Shown: in pieces, positions 51,765 to 61,720 of the stretch | How positions within the stretch are numbered: position 1 is the stretch's first letter | Layout of the letters: each line of letters starts with the position of its first letter | Assembly: GCF_051401765.1 (NCBI RefSeq) | Contig: NW_027480449.1 | Coordinates: forward strand, 496,001 to 560,000 | Source of the DNA: Calliopsis andreniformis | Taxonomy: Eukaryota; Arthropoda; Insecta; Hymenoptera; Andrenidae | Reading direction: 5' to 3' | DNA: 64,000 bases | Program-made: the position numbers and the translations under genes | The notes under the pieces: model-generated | Told to the model about the DNA's origin: nothing | The model's input: the letters and a program-made list of their open reading frames with translations, nothing else | Databases searched by the model: none

Positions 51765-53160
51765 TCACACTGCTCCTGATACTGACACTGGCACTGCTAC
51801 TGGCCATGCTCCTGACACTGACACTGCTGCTGATCCTGACAATGCTCCTGACGCTGCTCCAGTCACTAACACTGACACTGCACCTGACACTACTCCTGAA
51901 ATAGATGCTGTCACTGACACTTCTCCTGTCACTGCTCCTGACACTGACGCTGCTGCCGATCCTGAGAATGCTCCTGACACTGCTCCTGACACTGACTCTG
52001 CTCCTGACACTGCTACTGACACTGACACTGCTCCTGATACTGACACTGACACTGCTCCTCACACTGCTCCTGACACTGCTCCTGACACTGACCCTGTTCC
52101 TAAAACTACTCCTGAAACTGCTCCAGACACTGACGCTGCTCCAGCCACTGACACTGCTCCTGACACTGCTCCTGACACCGACACTTGTCCTGACACTGCT
52201 CCTGAACCTGACACTTGTCCTGACACAGCTCCTGACACTGACACTGCTCCAGACACTGCTCCTGACACTGCTCCTGACACTGACACTGCTCCTGACACTG
52301 CTCCTGACACTGACACTGCTGCTGATCCTGACAATGCTCCTGACACTGCTTCTGACACAGCTCCTGACACTGACACTGCGCCTGGCACTGACAGTGCTCC
52401 TGACACTGCTCCTGACATAGACACTGCTCCTGACACTGACACTGCTCCAGGCACTGCTCCTGACACTGATACTGCCCCTCACACTGCTTCTGGCACTGAC
52501 ACTGCTGCTAACACTGCTCCTAACACAGACACTGCTGCTGATACTGACAATGCTCCTGACACGGCTCCTGACACAGACACTGCTCCTGACACTGCTCCCG
52601 ACACTGACACTGCTCCTGATACTGCTCCTCACACTGGTCCTGACGCTGACGCTTGTCCTGACACTGCTCCTGAAACTGACACTGGTCCTGACACTGCTCC
52701 TGACACAGACACTGCTCCTCACACTGCTCCTGACTCTGACACTGCGCCTGAGAATGCTCCTGACACTGCGCCTGAGAATGCTCCTGACACTGCTCCTGAC
52801 ACTGACACTGCTCCAGAGACTGCTCCTGACACTCACAGTGCTGCTGACACTGCTCCTGACACTGACACTGACACACCTCCTGGCACTGCTCCCGACACTG
52901 ACGGTGCTGCTGATCCTGAGAATGCTCCTGACACTGCTCCTGACACTGACACTGCTCCTGCAACTGTTCCTGACACTGCTGCTCACAAAGACACTGCTCC
53001 TGACACTGACACTGCTCCTCACACTGCTCCTGATACTGACACTGGCACTGCTACTGGCCATGCTCCTGACACTGACACTGCTGCTGATCCTGACAATGCT
53101 CCTGACGCTGCTCCAGTCACTGACACTGACACTGCACGTGACACTACTCCTGAAATAGCT
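51765..53160. repeat. Block homologous to 34998-36200
   Basis: Collinear with 35138-36200 at an offset of 16791, rising to 16815 after a 24-bp tandem slip at 52741-52788. It sits between sequences of the right-hand 3-kb type, so it looks like an inserted or exchanged segment. Confidence 0.72.
52741..52788. repeat. Perfect 24-bp tandem duplication
   Basis: The word ACTGCGCCTGAGAATGCTCC followed by TGAC occurs twice in a row (52741-52764 and 52765-52788). The homologous place near 35950 has it once. It adds eight codons in any frame. Confidence 0.85.
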
Positions 53161-55588
53161 CCAGCCACTGACACTGCTCCTGACACTGCTCCTGACACTG
53201 ACACTGGCACTGACACAGCTCCAGACACTGACACTGCTCCTGTCGCTGCTCCTGACACTGACACTGACCCCGACACTGCTCCTGTCTCTGACACTGACCC
53301 TGACACTGCTCCTGACACAGCTCCTGACACTGACACTGCTCCTGACACTGCTCCTGACACTGCTCCTGACTCTGACACTGCTCCTGACACTGCTCCTGAT
53401 ACTGACACTGGCACTGCTACTGACCATGCTGCTGACACTGACACAGCTGGTGATCCTGACAATGCTCCTGACACTGCTCCAGCCACTGACACTGACACTG
53501 CACCTGACACTACTCCTGAAATAGCTGCTGTCACTGACACTTCTCCTGTCACTGCTCCTGACACTGACGGTGCTGCTGATCCTGAGAATGCTCCTGACAC
53601 TGCTCCTGACACTGACACTGCTCCTGACACTGCTGCTGACACTGGCACTGCTGCTATTCCTGAGAATGCCCTTGAATCTGCTCCTCACACTGACACTGCT
53701 CCTGACACTGCACCTGACACTGACACTGCTCCTCACACTGCTCCTGACACTGACTCTGCTCCTGACGCTGCTCCTGACACTGTCACTGTCACTGCTGCTG
53801 ACACTGACTCTGCTTCTGACACTGCTACTGACACTGACACTGCTCCTGATACTGACACTGACACTGCTCCTCACACTGCTCCTGACACTGCTCCTGACAC
53901 TGACACTGCTCCAGCCACTGACACTGCTCCTGTCACTGACACTGCTCCTGTCACTGACACTGCTCGCCACACTGCTCCTAACACTGACACTGCTCCTGTC
54001 ACTGCTCCTGACACAGGCACTGATGGTGATCCTGGCAATGCTCCCTACACAGCTCCTGACATTGGCACTGGTCCTGACTCTGCTCCTGACACTGACACTG
54101 CCACTGACACTGCCCCTGACCCTGCTCCTGACACTGCTCCTGGCACTAACACTGCCCCTGACACTGCTCCTGACGCTGCACCTGACACTGACACATGTCC
54201 TGACACTGCTCCTGACACTGACACTGCTCGTCACACTGCTCCTGACACTGACACTGCTCGTCACACTGCTCCTGACACTGACACTGGTCCTGTCACTGAC
54301 ACTGCTCCTCACACTGCTCCTGACACCAACACTTGTCCTGACACTGCTCCTGAATCTGACACTGGTCCTGACACTGCTCCTGACACTGACAGTGCTCCTC
54401 ACACTGCTCCTGACACTGACACTGACACACCTCCTGGCACTGCTCCTGACACTGACACAGGTCCTGTCACTGACACTGCTCCTCACACTGCTCCTGACAC
54501 TGACACTGCTCCTCACACTGCTCCTGACACTGACACTGCACCTGAGAATGATCCTGACACTGACACTGCACCTGACACTGCTCCTGTCACTGCTCCTGAC
54601 AATGACCCTGACACTGCTCCTGACACTGACTCTGCTCCTGACACTGACACTGCCACTGACACTGCCCCTGACCCTGCTCCTGACACTGCTCCTGGCACCG
54701 ACACTGCCCCTGACACTGCTCCTGACGCTGCACCTGACACTGACACTGCTCGTCACACTGCTCCTGACACTGACACTGCTCGTCACACTGCTCCTGACAC
54801 TGACACTGGTCCTCACACTGCTCCTGACACCGACACTTGTCCTGACACTGCTCCTGAATCTGACACTGGTCCTGACACTGCTCCTGACACTGACAGTGCT
54901 CCTCACACTGCTCCTGACACTGACACTGACACACCTCCTGGCACAGCTCCTGACACTGACACAGGTCCTGTCACTGACACTGCTCCTCACACTGCTCCTG
55001 ACACTGACACTGCTCCTCACACTGCTCCTGACACTGACACTGCACCTGAGAATGCTCCTGACACTGACGCTGCACCTGACACTGCTCCTGTCACTGCTCC
55101 TGACACTGACACTGACACTGGTCCTGTCACTGACACTGCTCCTCACACTGCTCCTGACACCGACACTTGTCCGGACACTGCTCCTGAATCTGACACTGGT
55201 CCTGACACTGCTCCTGACACTGATACTGCTCCTCACACTGCTCCTGACACTGACACTGCACCTGAGAATGCTCCTGACACTGACGCTGCACCTGACACTG
55301 CTCCTGTCACTGCTCCTGACACTGACACTGCTCCTGACACTGACACTGCTCCAGACACTGGTCCTGACACTGCTCCTGACGCTGACACTGCTCCTGACAC
55401 TGCTCCTGACACTGACACTGCTCCTGATCCTGACAATGCTCCTGACGCTTCTCCTGACACGGATCCTGACACTGACACTGCTCCTGGCACTGACAGTGCT
55501 TCTGATACTGCTCCTGACATAGACACTGCTCCAGACACTGCTCCTGATACTGACACTGCTCCTGACACTGCTCCTGACACTGACACTG
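53161..55588. repeat. Right-hand unit, shortened relative
   Basis: 53570 onward parallels 56768 (offset 3198), 54513-54746 parallels 57693-57926 (3180) and 55233-55586 parallels 58197-58490. It is a partial copy of the unit that follows. Confidence 0.65.
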
Positions 55589-58492
55589 CTCCTCACACTG
55601 CTCCTGGCACTGACACTGCTGCTGACACTGCTCCTAACACAGACACTGCTGCTGATACTGTCAATGCTCCTGACACGGCTCCTGACACAGACACTGCTCC
55701 TGACACTGCTCCCGACACTGACACTGCTCCTGATACTGCTCCTGACACTGGTCCTGACACTGACGCTTGTCCTGACACTGCTCCTGAAACTGACACAGGT
55801 CCTGACACTGCTCCTGACAGACACACTGCCCCTCACACTGCTCCTGACTCTGGCACTGCACCTGAGAATGCTCCTGACACTGACGCTGCACCCGACACTG
55901 CTCCTGACGCTGCACCTGACACTGCTCCTGACACAGGCACTGCTCCTGATACTGCCACTGACACTGCTCCTGACCCTGCTCCTGACACTGCTCCTGACAC
56001 TGACACTGCTCCTGACACTGCTCCTGACACTGACAGTGCTCCTGACACTGCTCCTGACACTGACACTGACACACCTCCTGGCACTGCTCCTGACACTGAC
56101 ACTGGTCCTGCCACTGACACTGCTCCTCACACTGCTCCTGACACTGACACTGCTCCTCACACTGCTCCTGACACTGACACTGCACCTGAGAATGCTCCTG
56201 ACACTGACGCTGCACCTGACACTGCTCCTGTCACTGCTCCTGACACTGACACTGGCACTGACACAGCTCCAGCCACTGACACTGGTCCTGTCGCTGCTCC
56301 TGGCACTGACACTGACCCCGACACTGCTCCTGTCTCTGACACTGACCCTGACACGGCTCCTGACACTGACCCTGCTCCTGACACTGCTCCTGAAACTGCT
56401 CCAGACACTGACACAGCTCCTAACACGGCTTCTGACGCTGACACTACCCCTGACACTGTTCCTAACATTGCAGCTGTCACTGGCACTGCTCCTGACACTG
56501 GCACTGGACCTGACACTGCTCCTGACACTGACACTGCTCCTGCCACTGTTCCTGACACTGCTGCTCACAAAGACACTGCTCCTGACACTGACACTGGCAC
56601 TGACACAGCTCCAGACACTGACACTGCTCCTGATACTGACACTGACACTGCTCCACACACTGCTCCTGACACTGCTCCTGACACTGACACTGCTCCAGCC
56701 ACTGACACTGCTCCTGAAATAGCTGCTGTCACTGACACTTCTCCTGTCACTGCTCCTGACACTGACGGTGCTGCTGATCCTGAGAATGCTCCTGACACTG
56801 CTCCTGACACTGACACTGCTCCTGACACTGCTGCTGACACTGGCACTGCTGCTATTCCTGAGAATGCCCGTGAATCTGCTCCTCACACTGACACTGCTCC
56901 TGACACTGCTCCTGACACTGACACTGCTCCTCACACTGCTCCTGACACTGACTCTGCTCCTGACGCTGCTCCTGACACTGACACTGTCACTGCTCCTGAC
57001 ACTGACTCTGCTTCTGACACTGCTACTGACACTGACACTGCTCCTGATACTGACACTGACACTGCTCCTCACACTGCTCCTGACACTGCTCCTGACACTG
57101 ACACTGCTCCAGCCACTGACACTGCTCCTGTCACTGACACTGCTCCTGTCACTGCTCCTGACACAGGCACTGATGGTGATCCTGGCAATGCTCCCTACAC
57201 AGCTCCTGACATTGGCACTGGCCCTGACTCTGCTCCTGACACTGACACTGCCACTGACACTGCCCCTGACCCTGCTCCTGACACTGCTCCTGGCACTAAC
57301 ACTGCCCCTGACACTGCTCCTGACGCTGCACCTGACACTGACACATGTCCTGACACTGCTCCTGAAACTGACACTGGTCCTGACACTGCTCCTAACACTG
57401 ACACTGCTCGTCACACTGCTCCTGACACTGACACTGCTCGTCACACTGCTCCTGACACTGACACTGGTCCTGTCACTGACACTGCTCCTCACACTGCTCC
57501 TGACACGGACACTTGTCCTGACACTGCTCCTGAATCTGACACTGGTCCTGACACTGCTCCTGACACTGACAGTGCTCCTCACACTGCTCCTGACACTGAC
57601 ACTGACACACCTCCTGGCACTGCTCCTGACACTGACACAGGTCCTGTCACTGACACTGCTCCTCACACTGCTCCTGACACTGACACTGCTCCTCACACTG
57701 CTCCTGACACTGACACTGCACCTGAGAATGATCCTGACACTGACGCTGCACCTGACACTGCTCCTGTCACTGCTCCTGACACTGACCCTGACACTGCTCC
57801 TGACACTGACTCTGCTCCTGACACTGACACTGCCACTGACACTGCCCCTGACCCTGCTCCTGACACTGCTCCTGGCACTGACACTGCCCCTGACACTGCT
57901 CCTGACGCTGCACCTGACACTGACACTGCTCGTCACACTGCTCCTGACACTGACACTGCTCGTCACACTGCTCCTGACACTGACACTGGTCCTCACACTG
58001 CTCCTGACACCGACACTTGTCCTGACACTGCTCCTGAATCTGACACTGGTCCTGACACTGCTCCTGACGCTGACAGTGCTCCTCACACTGCTCCTGACAC
58101 TGACACTGACACACCTCCTGGCACAGCTCCTGACACTGACACAGGTCCTGTCAGTGACACTGCTCCTCACACTGCTCCTGACACTGAGACTGCTCCTCAC
58201 ACTGCTCCTGACACTGACACTGCACCTGAGAATGCTCCTGACACTGACGCTGCACCTGACACTGCTCCTGTCACTGCTCCTGACACTGCTCCTGACGCTG
58301 ACACTGCTCCTGACACTGACACTGCTGCTGATCCTGACAATGCTCCTGACGCTGCTCCTGACACAGATCCTGACACTGACACTGCTCCTGGCACTGACAG
58401 TGCTTCTGACACTGCTCCTGACATAGACACTGCTCCAGACACTGCTCCTGATACTGACACTGCTCCTGACACTGCTCCTGACACTGACAATG
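55589..58492. repeat. Right-hand higher-order unit, copy I (2904 bp)
   Basis: Offset to the next copy is 2904 bp in the first part (GAAATAG ends 56722/59626), 2952 bp in the middle and 3228 bp at the end. Copy I therefore lacks 48 bp near 57135 and about 276 bp near 58290 relative to copy II. Confidence 0.82.
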
Positions 58493-61400
58493 CTCCTCAC
58501 ACTGCTCCTGGCACTGACACTGCTGCTGACACTGCTCCTAACACAGACACTGCTGCTGATACTGTCAATGCTCCTGACACGGCTCCTGACACAGACACTG
58601 CTCCTGACACTGCTCCCGACACTGACACTGCTCCTGATACTGCTCCTGACACTGGTCCTGACACTGACGCTTGTCCTGACACTGCTCCTGAAACTGACAC
58701 AGGTCCTGACACTGCTCCTGACAGAGACACTGCCCCTCACACTGCTCCTGACTCTGGCACTGCACCTGAGAATGCTCCTGACACTGACGCTGCACCCGAC
58801 ACTGCTCCTGACGCTGCACCTGACACTGCTCCTGACACAGGCACTGCTCCTGATACTGCCACTGACACTGCTCCTGACCCTGCTCCTGACACTGCTCCTG
58901 ACACTGACACTGCTCCTGACACTGCTCCTGACACTGACAGTGCTCCTGACACTGCTCCTGACACTGACACTGACACACATCCTGGCACTGCTCCTGACAC
59001 TGACACTGGTCCTGTCACTGACACTGCTCCTCACACTGCTCCTGACACTGACACTGCTCCTCACACTGCTCCTGACACTGACACTGCACCTGAGAATGCT
59101 CCTGACACTGACGCTGCACCTGACACTGCTCCTGTCACTGCTCCTGACACTGACACTGGCACTGACACAGCTCCAGCCACTGACACTGCTCCTGTCGCTG
59201 CTGCTGGCACTGACACTGACCCCGACACTGCTCCTGTCTCTGACACTGACCCTGACACGGCTCCTGACACTGACCCTGCTCCTGACACTGCTCCTGAAAC
59301 TGCTCCAGACACTGACACAGCTCCTAACACGGCTTCTGACGCTGACACTACCCCTGACACTGTTCCTAACATTGCAGCTGTCACTGGCACTGCTCCTGAC
59401 ACTGGCACTGGACCTGACACTGCTCCTGACACTGACACTGCTCCTGCCACTGTTCCTGACACTGCTGCTCACAAAGACACTGCTCCTGACACTGACACTG
59501 GCACTGACACAGCTCCAGACACTGACACTGCTCCTGATACTGACACTGACACTGCTCCACACACTGCTCCTGACACTGCTCCTGACACTGACACTGCTCC
59601 AGCCACTGACACTGCTCCTGAAATAGCTGCTGTCACTGACACTTCTCCTGTCACTGCTCCTGACACTGACGGTGCTGCTGATCCTGAGAATGCTCCTGAC
59701 ACTGCTCCTGACACTGACACTGCTCCTGACACTGCTGCTGACACTGGCACTGCTGCTATTCCTGAGAATGCCCGTGAATCTGCTCCTCACACTGACACTG
59801 CTCCTGACACTGCTCCTGACACTGACACTGCTCCTCACACTGCTCCTGACACTGACTCTGCTCCTGACGCTGCTCCTGACACTGACACTGTCACTGCTCC
59901 TGACACTGACTCTGCTTCTGACACTGCTACTGACACTGACACTGCTCCTGATACTGACACTGACACTGCTCCTCACACTGCTCCTGACACTGCTCCTGAC
60001 ACTGACACTGCTCCAGCCACTGACACTGCTCCTGTCACTGACACTGCTCCTGTCACTGGCACTGCTCGCCACACTGCTCCTAACACTGACACTGCTCCTG
60101 TCACTGCTCCTGACACAGGCACTGATGGTGATCCTGGCAATGCTCCCTACACAGCTCCTGACATTGGCACTGGCCCTGACTCTGCTCCTGACACTGACAC
60201 TGCCACTGACACTGCCCCTGACCCTGCTCCTGACACTGCTCCTGGCACTAACACTGCCCCTGACACTGCTCCTGACGCTGCACCTGACACTGACACATGT
60301 CCTGACACTGCTCCTGAAACTGACACTGGTCCTGACACTGCTCCTGACACTGACACTGCTCGTCACACTGCTCCTGACACTGACACTGCTCGTCACACTG
60401 CTCCTGACACTGACACTGGTCCTGTCACTGACACTGCTCCTCACACTGCTCCTGACACCGACACTTGTCCTGACACTGCTCCTGAATCTGACACTGGTCC
60501 TGACACTGCTCCTGACACTGACAGTGCTCCTCACACTGCTCCTGACACTGACACTGACACACCTCCTGGCACTGCTCCTGACACTGACACAGGTCCTGTC
60601 ACTGACACTGCTCCTCACACTGCTCCTGACACTGACACTGCTCCTCACACTGCTCCTGACACTGACACTGCACCTGAGAATGATCCTGACACTGACGCTG
60701 CACCTGACACTGCTCCTGTCACTGCTCCTGACACTGACCCTGACACTGCTCCTGACACTGACTCTGCTCCTGACACTGACACTGCCACTGACACTGCCCC
60801 TGACCCTGCTCCTGACACTGCTCCTGGCACTGACACTGCCCCTGACACTGCTCCTGACGCTGCACCTGACACTGACACTGCTCGTCACACTGCTCCTGAC
60901 ACTGACACTGCTCGTCACACTGCTCCTGACACTGACACTGGTCCTCACACTGCTCCTGACACCGACACTTGTCCTGACACTGCTCCTGAATCTGACACTG
61001 GTCCTGACACTGCTCCTGACACTGACATTGCTCCTCACACTGCTCCTGACACTGACACTGACACACCTCCTGGCACAGCTCCTGACACTGACACAGGTCC
61101 TGTCACTGACACTGCTCCTCACACTGCTCCTGACACTGACACTGCTCCTCACACTGCTCCTGACACTGACACTGTACCTGAGAATGCTCCTGACACTGAC
61201 GCTGCACCTGACACTGCTCCTGTCTCTGCTCCTGACACTGACACTGACACTGGTCCTGTCACTGACACTGCTCCTCACACTGCTCCTGACACCGACACTT
61301 GTCCTGACACTGCTCCTGAATCTGACACTGGTCCTGACACTGCTCCTGACACTGATACTGCTCCTCACACTGCTCCTGACACTGACACTGCACCTGAGAA

Positions 61401-61720
61401 TGCTCCTGACACTGACGCTGCACCTGACACTGCTCCTGTCACTGCTCCTGACACTGACACTGCTCCTGACACTGACACTGCTCCAGACACTGGTCCTGAC
61501 ACTGCTCCTGACGCTGACACTGCTCCTGACACTGCTACTGACACTGACACTGCTGCTGATCCTGACAATGCTCCTGACGCTGCTCCTGACACAGATCCTG
61601 ACACTGACACTGCTCCTGGCACTGACAGTGCTTCTGACACTGCTCCTGACATAGACACTGCTCCAGACACTGCTCCTGATACTGACACTGCTCCTGACAC
61701 TGCTCCTGACACTGACACTG
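58493..61720. repeat. Right-hand higher-order unit, copy II (3228 bp)
   Basis: Collinear with copy I, plus 48 and about 276 extra bases (324 in total, 54 hexamers). The next copy starts at 61721 but follows it for only about 95 bases before switching to a 7.66-kb-type segment at a TGACTCA word (61815-61821). Confidence 0.82.
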
